Source of the DNA: Lasiosphaeria ovina
Taxonomy: Eukaryota; Ascomycota; Sordariomycetes; Sordariales; Lasiosphaeriaceae
Assembly: GCA_033439765.1 (NCBI GenBank)
Contig: JAULSN010000003.1
Location: 1,240,001 to 1,304,000 of the forward strand
Length of the DNA: 64,000 bases
Reading direction: 5' to 3'
In this document: positions 52,874-62,654 of the stretch, piece after piece
How positions within the stretch are numbered: the first letter of the stretch is position 1
How the letters are laid out: each line of letters opens with the position of its first letter
Position numbers and translations under genes: made by a program
Notes under the pieces: model-generated
What the model was told of the DNA's origin: nothing
What the model saw: only the letters and a program-made list of their open reading frames with translations
Databases searched by the model: none

Positions 52874-55219
52874 TTACTTCGTAGCCTTGGTTGGCGCCCA
52901 GTCCATCAGCCAACTCCTCGCCTTAGTGAGGTCGCTGCCTTCAGCTTCTAGCGCAGCAATGCACCACTCGATACTCCAGACGCCTTCGGCGGCTAGCATC
53001 TCCGCCGTCTTCTTCCGGCGCTGTGATGCTTCGTCGACACAGAAGTGCATGGGCTGGTGGTAGTCGCGGATGACCTCGAGGAGCGGCTTCACCAACGGTA
53101 GGGCCGCTGCAGCGCTTGTCCCAAGCCTCTCCAGGTCGCGATTTGCCCGTCCGGTTTTGCACCACTCGTTGAGGCACCATTTCTTGCCACATCCCGTCAT
53201 CAGCTGTGTCAGGTAGCGCCTCTCAATTCGCCGTCGCAATGCTTTGCCCTCCGGGTCGTGCATGCTGGCGTAGAGCGGCGCAAAGCACAGGCTGCAAAGG
53301 CCCAGGTCGTTACCGGGACCTTGTCCCATGCGAGTGCCGCCGTTGATCTGGCCCCGGGGCCCAATGCCGTGGAGGGTGCGCCCGCAAAGCTCGCCTCTGC
53401 AGAGCTCGGGCTTTGTTCGCGAGACTTTGTCAAGCTCGTGGTTCGCCGTGTGGGCAGACATGTCCCGCAGCCGCACGATTGAGCCGCAAAGATGGCAATC
53501 GGTGGTCCGCGCTCCATCAGCACGCTCGTGAGCAGTCAGGCCGGACAGCGCAGTCTCGGCCTCCGAGGAAGGATCCAGGGGATCGCCCTCTTGTGGAACC
53601 TCAAGGTGGCAGAATTGGCAGAGAATTATCTTCCCCGGGCAGTTTGTCATGCAGTGTCGAGCTAGCTCCGGCATGGAAGGAAAAGTGAAGGGGCTCGATG
53701 GCCCACAGGAAGAACAAGTATGCGGAGTATGTTGTATATAGTCGTGTTTAGCCCTGCTCAGCGGCGAAGATCCGTAGGCGTCGGGGTGTTGTGGGCAATG
53801 CCAGTGAGACTCCCATTCAGCGGACCTCTTCTGGAACACACCCTTGCATTGGGGACACAGGATGTTGTTTCGAAGACAAAAGTTCTCGTGCAGGACCATA
53901 GTTCGCTTCGGAATCCATTGTAGGCAGTTCCTGCACTGCTCCTCGTCAGTAGACCGAGGAGGCTCAGTGTCAAGGCTGATTGGCACCGACTGTGAGCCTT
54001 GAATGTCAACTGCCTTTGCCCTTAGAGTATAGCGACACGGAGCCGAGGCGGCAGCGTCATCGCCGGGTCTTGCGAAGCCGTGGACTGAGATGAGAAGACT
54101 CTCTGCGCCCTCGAGCTCGACATTTGTTGGTTGGATAACGATCCGCTTAACGCCATCCGTCGGCGAGGAGAAGTCGGCGAACAAATGGCTCGAGTCGCGA
54201 GGCAATGCTCGGTGACGACTGGATTTGGTCGTAACGAAAAGATCCACTTCTTGGTCGTCGAGTATCGACAGCTGGATGGCGACAGCCCGAGACTTGTCCC
54301 ATGACGGCAACTCGTAGTCTACGTAGTCGCCCTGCAGAACTTGGCCATCGACGTCTTTCCAAGCATCGATGGCGTGGCCCACCGAGCTTGCCGCCGCCGT
54401 ACCCGGCGCGCGCTGTGCCTTGGCAGCTATTTGTCGCAGGGTCTCTCGCGCCTGCTCTTCGTCAAGGGCTTCAATATCGACCTCAAGATCGGTATCAACG
54501 ACGCATATGCCGTCTCCTTCGGGCTGGAATTTGTCAACGAGAAATCGGAACTCTTCTCCCTGTACTCCTCGGACCGAGAGTGTCGAGTCTTTGGTGAGCG
54601 TTGTGAAAGATGCGCGCAGCTGTCTCTCGAGCAACGACTTCCAATCGTCGGGGTTGTATCCGGCCTCGAGAGGTCTCAGCCTAACGTAGGTGCCCTTGGG
54701 AAGCTGTCGGGCCTTGACCGTTATCCGAAGCTCGCCAGTGCTGTCGTCATTGGTGAGGTCGACAACGTCGTCGGTGAGGTCGACAAGCCCGTCATCGGGA
54801 GGCGGTATATCCTTAATGTCCTTCTCTTGTATTCCTAAGGCGTCGAGCAGGTATGGGCTCAGCGCAACCTCTCCCTCGGCGGCAGAAAACTCGCGGATTC
54901 CGGCAAAGACTGTGTTCCCATTTGACTGGTTGATGAGCTGGAACATCAACGGATGTGGTAGTTGTTGGGAGGGTTCTTGATAGCGCGCGCGCTCTCGGCG
55001 GGCATCGGCGACCGAGTATGGGTTGAAGGGGTCGAAGGCAGTAAAGGTGTGGGATGCCGAGGGGTCGGTGGTAGTCGAGGCAGCAAGCAGCTGCTCCAGG
55101 GCCGACTGCGGTAGGAGGATCTTGTCCCCCTGCAGGTCCTTGTGCGCGACGCGCGAGGGATGTGCGACGCGGACGGATGCAGACCACTTAAGCTGCGGCT
55201 GTGCCGGCTGGTCGGCCAT
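52874..55219 (-). CDS. UFD1-domain ubiquitin-pathway protein with zinc fingers (781 aa)
   Basis: The start chosen is the ATG at 55219-55217 (MADQPAQPQLKWSASVRVAH); the open frame continues upstream into a hydrophobic, non-conserved stretch that I regard as leader. The N-terminal ~220 residues match the UFD1 double-psi barrel region (DKILLPQSALEQLL, PLMFQLINQSNGNTVFAGI, VRLRPLEAGYNPDDWKSLLE). C-terminal modules: TRAF-like zinc fingers with CRNCLQWIPKRTMVLHENFC and CQFCHLEV; a CxxC/His pair (CHLCGSIVRLRDM); an AZUL-like motif CGKKWCLNEWC, as at the N-terminus of E3A ligases; and a C-terminal UBA-like helix bundle (WCIAALEAEGSDLTKARSWL). It probably helps recognise or extract ubiquitinated substrates with Cdc48/p97 (family inference). 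Database names for similar fungal proteins mix 'UFD1' and 'ubiquitin ligase E3A', reflecting this mosaic. Confidence 0.92.
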   Translation of the reverse strand: MADQPAQPQLKWSASVRVAHPSRVAHKDLQGDKILLPQSALEQLLAASTTTDPSASHTFTAFDPFNPYSVADARRERARYQEPSQQLPHPLMFQLINQSNGNTVFAGIREFSAAEGEVALSPYLLDALGIQEKDIKDIPPPDDGLVDLTDDVVDLTNDDSTGELRITVKARQLPKGTYVRLRPLEAGYNPDDWKSLLERQLRASFTTLTKDSTLSVRGVQGEEFRFLVDKFQPEGDGICVVDTDLEVDIEALDEEQARETLRQIAAKAQRAPGTAAASSVGHAIDAWKDVDGQVLQGDYVDYELPSWDKSRAVAIQLSILDDQEVDLFVTTKSSRHRALPRDSSHLFADFSSPTDGVKRIVIQPTNVELEGAESLLISVHGFARPGDDAAASAPCRYTLRAKAVDIQGSQSVPISLDTEPPRSTDEEQCRNCLQWIPKRTMVLHENFCLRNNILCPQCKGVFQKRSAEWESHWHCPQHPDAYGSSPLSRAKHDYIQHTPHTCSSCGPSSPFTFPSMPELARHCMTNCPGKIILCQFCHLEVPQEGDPLDPSSEAETALSGLTAHERADGARTTDCHLCGSIVRLRDMSAHTANHELDKVSRTKPELCRGELCGRTLHGIGPRGQINGGTRMGQGPGNDLGLCSLCFAPLYASMHDPEGKALRRRIERRYLTQLMTGCGKKWCLNEWCKTGRANRDLERLGTSAAAALPLVKPLLEVIRDYHQPMHFCVDEASQRRKKTAEMLAAEGVWSIEWCIAALEAEGSDLTKARSWLMDWAPTKATK

Positions 55220-55467
55220 TCTGATGCGCGTCAGGGAGGGTAGGTTGCTTTGTCGCAGGAGTTTGGAGGTGAAGCTGGAATCGTGAGGAATCAAAATTTG
55301 CAGACGCAGCAGCCCGACAGAGAAGACGGTTGGGCAGGTAGGCCATCTAACTGAGCAACGGAAATCTAATGAAAAACAAAAGAATAGCGAAAGACAATAG
55401 AAAAAGTAACCCGTGAATATGTATGATAAACCCGTCCGGAACAAAAGTCAGCCTCCCTCGACCTAAG

Positions 55468-55896
55468 TCATGGAAAGGGAACGAACATGTACTCGAGAAT
55501 CACCTCATCAGTCAGCGATTTTCTTGTAGGTTCCGAGCCCCGCCACGCCACCAACAGGAAGCACCCAAACTTCAAAGGTCCAGGTCCACGTAACTTTCGT
55601 ACAGGGGGGTAGCCTGTACGGATTGGGAAAGCTAGGGTGGTTATGTAATCTACGTCCTCGACCTCGAGGCACTCCTCCTTGGCACTTGTTCCCCGCCGCG
55701 GGGCGGTTGCGGTTCCATCCCGCGTCTGAACCAGCATCGCGACGCCGCTAATAACCTGCCCAGAACAACCGCTACCGCCACCGCCGTTGTTCGCGACATC
55801 CCCTTCTCGCGTGACCGCGATTGTGCCGACTGCGGAGATATTCTCAACCAAATCGACCGCCGATGTTTCGAGGCTGCCGCTCGTGTGGCCCCCCAT
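55468..55896 (-). CDS. Hypothetical protein, doubtful (142 aa)
   Basis: An open frame with ATG at 55896-55894 and TAG at 55468. It contains GTIAVTREGDVANNGGGGSGC, a mildly hydrophobic strand (GQVISGVAMLVQT) and FGCFLLVAWRG near the end. There is no recognised domain or signal peptide. The sequence is protein-like enough to list but could be the last exon of something larger or chance. It lies between the UFD1 gene promoter and another hypothetical ORF on the same strand. Confidence 0.3.
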   Translation of the reverse strand: MGGHTSGSLETSAVDLVENISAVGTIAVTREGDVANNGGGGSGCSGQVISGVAMLVQTRDGTATAPRRGTSAKEECLEVEDVDYITTLAFPIRTGYPPVRKLRGPGPLKFGCFLLVAWRGSEPTRKSLTDEVILEYMFVPFP

Positions 55897-56348
55897 CGGG
55901 TCGGCCTGGGCATTGTCGCAAAGTCACAAGTGGTCATCGAGCATTCTCGCCCGGCGCGCCTCAGTGGCAGCCTGACATATGTGCTTAATATAACGTCGGA
56001 GAGGGGAAAACTTGTTTTCTCTTGCTCCCGAAAGGTTTTAAAGCAACAAGAGTGACTCTAGTTACTATGGCCCGAGAACAGCCTCCATTCAACAGCCACC
56101 AACTCGCCTTAAGATGTAGACACTTGCTTCTATCGAGCGCCATACTCAGGGGTAGGGGTAAAGTAAACAAATGCGCTCGCAGTGGACTGGGTCTTTGTCG
56201 GCAGTATTCCATTCCGCTCTTCCACGTGTTCTTGCGGCGTTAAATTACGTGGGATGACCGGAGGGTGCTGACTGTGCAAGGATGCCTTAGGAGTTTCCGC
56301 GGTGTTTGGCAGCCTCTGTTCGGAGAACTTGTCAAGTCAGCCCTGGTA
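55897..56348. other. Intergenic region between two hypothetical ORFs
   Basis: About 450 bp with no supported frame. It may include the promoter of the doubtful 142-aa ORF. Confidence 0.4.
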
Positions 56349-57095
56349 TTAAAGAGAAGGTGTGTGCCACAGCCTTACCCAGGTAGAAATGCTAGGCAGC
56401 CCTGGGCCACTGTATTGAACATATGGCAACTCGTTTGTCTTGGGAGGTGACGCACGGCCGGCCAGGTGCGTTCTTCGGGTGATCTCCGCTGGAGCTGAAG
56501 CCGTCTCTGCTGGAACGGTCTCTGCTGGAGCGCTCTCTGCTGGAGCTGGAGTTTGGGTGGCATCTGCTGTCTGACGCTTGGAGACTTCGTCGAAAATATC
56601 ACCCTTGAACCTCTGCGCTGGTAAAGTCACGCAATTCGGAGTGAATATGAGCTTGGCGGGCGGTTCGATATCTTCAAGCCTATCGGCGATACTCGGGTGC
56701 ATTTTATAGTCTTTCAGACTGGTAGCGACGGTAGATTGACCAGACTTGGGTAATACCTCTAGAACGCTCTTAATCTTAGTAGACGCGAGCGCATAGAGGC
56801 CTCTGGCACCCGCTTCCTCATAGAATAAACGTTCAATTTTATCCCCGTTATCTTTGCCTTGTTGGAACTGGGATAGAACAACTGGCAAGTATTGTGGCAT
56901 CCTAGTACCAGTTTCGAGGGCGTTTTTGCAAAGGAATTGTGCGAGGTATGGAAGACATTCATACTCGAGACGTTTTAAATGGACGCGGAGTGTGATGACG
57001 ATTTCGGCCATGAGACCTAGGTTATTAAGTGCCGGTACCTTGTTAATATCAAATCTACCTTTGCCGGGCAGAGAAATCTGGATTTCTGGGTTCAT
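56349..57095 (-). CDS. Hypothetical protein (248 aa)
   Basis: A continuous frame from ATG at 57095-57093. Residues 1-~150 are predicted alpha-helical and soluble (AEIVITLRVHLKRLEYECL, KIERLFYEEAGARGLYALAS, TKIKSVLEVLPKSGQSTVAT). Residues ~180-205 contain a short repeat of the type PAE(S/T)xPAET, and the tail is Pro/Ser-rich. There is no signal peptide, membrane segment or recognised motif. Codons here use more A/T in third position than neighbouring genes, which could mean a young, lineage-specific or transferred gene. An intron near the 3' end that alters the C-terminus is possible. I do not recognise a family. Confidence 0.5.
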   Translation of the reverse strand: MNPEIQISLPGKGRFDINKVPALNNLGLMAEIVITLRVHLKRLEYECLPYLAQFLCKNALETGTRMPQYLPVVLSQFQQGKDNGDKIERLFYEEAGARGLYALASTKIKSVLEVLPKSGQSTVATSLKDYKMHPSIADRLEDIEPPAKLIFTPNCVTLPAQRFKGDIFDEVSKRQTADATQTPAPAESAPAETVPAETASAPAEITRRTHLAGRASPPKTNELPYVQYSGPGLPSISTWVRLWHTPSL

Positions 57096-58463
57096 CGTGC
57101 AGTCAATCGAGACTGATTGGAAGTAAGCGGATGTCGAGGAGCGCAGTTGTAAGGCGCTTGCAGGGAGATTCCTACGGTCGGAAAATTGTCGCCAGAAGGA
57201 CCCGGTCTGTTTTATGCGCGCTCGACTGGTATTTAGTGTTGCAGAACGGATTTGGCAATTAGAGGAGCCTCGAGATGTAGATAGGCGAAGGCGGCATGAA
57301 CGACGGAATGGAGGTTTCCTGGTTTGGTGGCCTGTGGTTGTGGCTTCGCGGCTCTGCGCGGTGAAGCCTCACTTGGGCAGGCGGGCACCTCTCTTCTCTA
57401 GGCACACCTCCCCATAACTGGCCTTACACTGCCCTCCAATATGGTGGTGCCCATTACGTAACACGCGTCCAGAACTTTTAGTGTCCAGCTGCCGCCTGTA
57501 GTGTATGTATATACACTACATATACTAACAGGAGGCCAAGGAGCGGCAGCACAACCCCGCGTTGCAATGCAGGGAGCCTTGGCCGACCATGCGGGAGCGA
57601 TGCCAAAGGACCGGGGTGAGCTTGGCTTGGAGCTATCCCATCCTCAGTTTGTACTGTCCAGCGTGATACAGTGGGCGGCAAAAAGTTTGAATCCAAATTT
57701 TGTACAGCGTATACGGCTAGCGGCTACATGGTACTTAGTTTTGGATTCAAACTCTTTGCCGCCCACTGTAGGTACCTAAGGTAAGGCGACCGCACGTGGA
57801 CTGAGGGGCAAGGAATGGAACCAGCTAACAACGCGGGGTCAAGGCAACTCAATACTGTTACCGCTGTCGTTATCAACGGGCTTGATAAGTAAGGTAGGTG
57901 CGATGCTCTGGGCCGGGGCGTGTCCGAGGCAAACGCCATTCTGGTTGTCACAAAAGCAGCAAACTTGGCTCCAGCGGTATGTGTGCGTACGTGCCCATAC
58001 ATACATAAGATAAGCAGCAACTGCCCCCTTGCTGTTTCACTCTGCATATACTGTTGTGCCGATCGTCACTACCCGTTACCCGTTGCCCGTTGCCCAGTGC
58101 CCACGAGACCTAGCTTTTGTTGAGCTCGGGGCTCGCTCGGCGGAGCGTCAATCGCTCTTGGCGGCTTGGCCGGAACATCGGCCTCACGCCCGTCTCACGA
58201 CCCAGGGTCCACCCCCGACGTCTCTCGCCCGCCGTCTTGCCACGTCGCTGGACTCTGCACAGGCCGAGCCTCCGGTCTAGATACGCTTGTGCAAACTATA
58301 TCTGCTGCGGGCCGCCGACCAAGATTTGCATGCACGCCAACACGCCAACTATTGCTTTCCTGCTCTGCTCTGCACCCACGCTCGGGCTGGTTGCATTCTC
58401 CCGCTGTTCACTCACCGCACGCTTGACATCGAGCCCGCTACGTTGCGTTATGCTTTTGCCACA
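57096..58463. other. Intergenic region between divergent genes
   Basis: It contains the promoter of the hypothetical minus ORF, the MITE described separately, imperfect CCCGTT-type repeats at 58070-58105 and the CT-rich leader of the F-box gene. No other coding frame is supported. Confidence 0.5.
57669..57768. mobile_element. 100-bp MITE, Tc1/mariner-like, with TA target duplication
   Basis: The left end CAGTGGGCGGCAAAAAGTTT (57669 on) is repeated inverted at the right end (to 57768) over about 29 bp with one mismatch, leaving a core of roughly 40 bp. TA dinucleotides flank both ends (57667-57668 and 57769-57770). CAGTG-type termini and a TA duplication are the signature of the Tc1/mariner/pogo superfamily, including fungal Fot1-like elements. 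The element is non-autonomous: there is no room for a transposase. The near-identical ends suggest recent insertion, although RIP leaves elements this short untouched. An autonomous partner with the same ends would have to lie elsewhere in the genome. Confidence 0.85.
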
Positions 58464-60628
58464 ATGACCGCCTCTTACAACCAGCAGCTGCCCGTCGAGG
58501 TCCAGCACAGCTCTCTTCTCCGCCTGTTGACCAACTCGCTGATACTATGCCACACAACGCCGTACATGTCGTGCTCTGACGTGCTAAACCTGGCCGCCGC
58601 TTCGCGCGCATTCAACTACCTAATCTACCACACTCCCCAGGTCTTCCGTCGCCTGGATTTGTCCAATGTCAAGACTGCGCAGCTTGATATTGATGGCGTC
58701 GGCGGTATCGATCGCGGAGGACAAGTCTGGCGCAATTTCCAAATGGATGAGAACTTGAGCGAAGACGAGTGGGTGGCGCTTCCGCTTTGCCGTGGCTCTT
58801 ACTTAGCATTCCGGCCCTTTGCTGATCGTGCCGTCCTTGCATAGATTCTACTCGGGACCCTTGCGCCGCATCTTTTCGCAACTCCGTCGCTCCAATATTT
58901 TGCAAGACGTGCAAATTCTGTCGCTTGACGGTCTCTCTGTGACAGCAAAGCTGATCCAGGACATCATAGCCTCCTTTCCTGTGCGAATCCTGTCCATCCG
59001 CGGCGCAAAGAACCTGAACGAGCGAAAGCTCTGCGGCGCTTTGCAGTATGCGTGCCGTGAGTCGAGACCAGAGGGAACGCCGCTGCTGAAGGGCCTGTAT
59101 GTATTCGGTCCCGAAGACTGGCATGTTGAAGCCTTGAAGATGGGAGAAAAGCGCAAGCACAAGGTTCTAGCAGCTGCCTCGCCCGAGGAAGCCTCGCGGC
59201 GCTTTGCCCTTCAGAAGTCTCCTGAATCTTGGTGGGGCCGTCGCGGCCCTCAGTTTCCGAAGCATACGCCGGTCAGTTTGGACTGGGCGAACACGCTTCT
59301 CGCATGCGCTGGCGTCGTCGCTTTCGACTCTGTCCTATGCACCGGGCCGAGACACCTAAACTCTACCGCATGGGGCTCCATTAGCATCGCGGCTCTCAAC
59401 GCCGCAAGTAGCTCGGAAGCTCCAAGCGTTCCCAATTATGCCGTCGCGACGCATAGCTTGGACGGGTGCGCCTCGTGTGGTTCGGCACCAGAGGGTTTTA
59501 CCGTTTGGGGCGATGAGGCGTTCGCAACAAAGCGTTGCCCTGACGAAAGGAGGGCAAGCAGCAGCGCGTCGCCCGAGATTGGCCGGTTCCCCCTGCTCGC
59601 CCCTCCGCCGATGCATTCCGCAAACCTCAAGGTGGCGATGTGCCCTGCTGGACAACTGGTCAAGTCACGCCTCCCCTGGGCTCCCATGGCGAAGAAGGAG
59701 CAGGCACGTTTTATTTCACGCTGCGGTGACTGCATACGGGACAGGTATTGCCGAGGCTGCCATCGATGGTGGTGCGAATCTTGCTACCTCGGGCCTTTAG
59801 CGAACGCGGGAGGACCCATATCTCATCCTGTAAGCGACCCCATTCCTAATACCAGTGGTGTGAGCATGAACGACAACAGAGATATCAGGTACAGGGTTCG
59901 GGATGGACTGTGTTTGGCTGGCTGTGTTCCCGAGAGCCTTTTGTGACCAGAACACTTGGGAGTTATGGTGGCGCCGTTTTGTCGAAGCAAGGTCTCCTGC
60001 CACGCAATATCTTGATCGGGAAGTGGGAGGTAGGCCACGCGGCGCAAGCCACAAACCCCAAGCCTGTTTCGTTGCACGGAGGTTGTGCAAGTTCCATATC
60101 CCCAGGGCTGTTTCTCTGTTGTCCCCTTTGTTCCACAATATCATCTGCTGCTTCTTCTACTGCTGTTGAAGTCGACAGCAACTTCTTATTCTTCAGGAGC
60201 AACGCGTGCTAACAAGAATCTGGTGCAGCCCCGGGTATCTAAGAGCTGCTGGGAATGTGGGATGAATGTAAGTTTGCGGGAGCCGGATGGTTGGGGATCT
60301 GCCATGGCCCGGGTCTTGACTAGAACTAACCATTTGCAGTGCCCCGATTGCGCCAAGTTTACTCAACTTTCTTGTCGCAGATGCGGGGGCGGATACTGTC
60401 TCGAACATAATGAAGGTTCAAACTTGGTCTCGGTATGTCCTAGCCCCTTCGCTCAACGTCGGTAAATACCAGATTAATAGCTGATACGTTGTTGTTCCGC
60501 AGTGTGATTGTAAGCAAGCCTCCATTATACAAGTTGCAGCCTGAGCTCTTTTCTCAGAGTTTACTTTTGCTCACGAACTGGTCTTAGGGTGCGCGGGAAG
60601 GGGACGACAACCTCGGGAACTCTACTGA
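58464..60628 (+). CDS. F-box protein with C-terminal cysteine-rich domain (6 or more exons)
   Basis: Exons that I can place: 58464-58768; 58845 to about 59900-59945; about 60225-60267; 60340-60432; a 7-nt exon 60503-60509; 60588-60628. The first join gives SEDE-FYSGPLRR. The junction between the second and third blocks (59880-60225) is unresolved. The N-terminus has an F-box-like helix pair (LPVEVQHSSLLRLL, MSCSDVLNLAAASRAFNYLI), then a region with VRILSIRGAKNLNERKL and the conserved LQYACRESRPEGTPLLKGLY. The cysteine-rich tail has CGDCIRDRYCRGCHRWWCESC, SCWECGMN, CPDCAKFTQLSCRRCGGGYC and finally CDWC. Proteins of this type are annotated in fungi as F-box or 'ubiquitin fusion degradation' proteins. 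An SCF substrate-receptor role is likely but the substrate is unknown. Zinc binding by the tail is inferred. Confidence 0.85.
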
Positions 60629-62654
60629 ACATCTTTCTTGAGTCTAGGCGGTCAACTCTCCCATCGATCGTCACTGGGCCCACCCCCACGCCTCGCCAAT
60701 GCTGTTTCCTTGGCACTCTGTTTTACCTCACCTTGCTTTCTAGAAGGACTTTCCGTTCGATCTACAATGCCACTATTGCGCATCTCTAAAGGTCGAGCTG
60801 CTTTCTGAAGGATACCCTCTCCAATCCCTTCTATGCCAACCCCACTCCATTCTCGTCTTCGGTCCTATCTCCACTTTGTGACGGTTCCTCACACACCTTC
60901 CTCGTCAACCAACAGCAGTGTGTACAGCAATGTTACCTGCCGGTTAGGGCTCAACAGCTCGCATGTCTTATCTTGTATTTAGCAACGGTTTGGGCCAATG
61001 GCGGAAGCAGCCAGCCCATGGGGCACGATTAATGAGTCAATTACAATGTCCAGTGGCCCGAGGTGGTCAAATCAGGCTCGATACCGCTTGTCTGTGCATG
61101 TAGCCAAGTCTCCTAGGTGAGGTGATATCGACAGTCGCCGCAACGAAGAGCTCCTCTATTTGAGCAGGGCATGGAGCGCGCTACCTCCCCCACCATCATG
61201 CCACACAAGACTGGGAGCAACGGATCGATGGTCTGATGCGTCTAAACGAGGTCGATAAACCAACAAACGTGGCGTTTTCTTGGAACGATGGCCGGCTATA
61301 GTTGCAACTTAGTTTGGATGCGATTTCCTACGCTCTTCAAGGAGCGTTCAAGGCATTCATTAGGGTTATACGTAGTGAGCTCGCCAAGATACCTCCACCC
61401 GCGAGTCAGGCGGCGTCGCATTCCGTGAAGATGAGGAACCAGAACAAAGGCTGAGGCTGTCCACACTGACGCGCGTCGGGCACCACCAGCGTTTTGCAGG
61501 TCTGGCCGTAATCCCGCCTTACGGAGGAACGAAGCCGATCCTTTCTTTTAGGGGAGGGGGTGTTTGCCCTGATCTCCCGCAGAGCCCCATCTCAACCATG
61601 GGCATGGCGCTCTTCTTCATTGTTAGCAAATTGGGCAAAATGGTCATCGTCCGGTACCCGATTGGCTGGCGCGGGCTGGACCATATCGGTCAGGGGCAAC
61701 CCCTGGAAGCCGCTGCGGAGAGGCGGCATTACGACGTCGGCTGTTCTGTTCAGCCCCCACAACCCGGATGTTCTTGGCATTTGGCAGCCACTGTTGACTA
61801 CCTTACCTCCTGGTATGTACACGACCTATTTACAGTAGTCAGTACGCAGCGAGGCTGTGGATAGGGAGATGGAAACCGGGATGGGGTGGGGGGGAGACGG
61901 GATGACGAATGCGTCGGGTTACCCCCTTGCTTGTGCAACGGTCGGGTTATTAGCGAGCCTATTCTCGGCTTAAAAGAAAAAAGAAAATAAAAATATTCTG
62001 TCGCGGCCACGGCCGGCGGGGACGAATCATGGATCGTCAATTTGCCCGGCGGAGAAGGGTACCAAGACGGCCGGTCCGATGGTTTCAAGATCGGCCAGTT
62101 GTATTTGGGGTGCACACGTACGCATCTTGATGCGCTGCAGGGATGATCATCTCAGCCAAGATTGGACCGCAACCGCATTGTCTGGTTCGCCCACAGCAGG
62201 CCTGGGAAACAGCGGTGCTGTTTGGCTGGTAATTAATTACTGGAAAATCATGTTTCTGTTCCGTGCGCACCGCCTCTGTTGTTGAGGAAGGGTTCGGACG
62301 GGGGTAAAAGATCAAGTTTAACAGTGGTGTCGACGACTGTTTTACTGCGTCGTCAACCGCACACCCCCTGGTACTTCCACACCTTCACGGATGCATACTG
62401 GCTATGGCTAGCGTATAATAGGGAGGTGGTGTAGCGTCATGTTGCGCCGGGGATAGCAAGGTAGCCCATTTCTATGACGGAGCTAGTACGCGGATGGAAG
62501 CTGGCGATTTCATGCCCTGGCTGTAAATAAACCATCCCGCCCAGCAGGCCATAAGTAGCTCTCTCCGTCCTGCTATAGTTCCTCTAGACAGCCAAGCATC
62601 ACCAATCCTCCTTCACATCCTCTCACACTCGGCAACACTCTGCTCACTTTCGAG
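60629..62654. other. 2.0 kb intergenic region
   Basis: The 3' end of the F-box gene and the promoter of the dioxygenase gene. TATAATAG at 62412 and TAAATAAA at 62523 are candidate core-promoter words for the latter. The open frame at 61560-61838 has no protein character. No RNA gene or repeat recognised. Confidence 0.45.
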
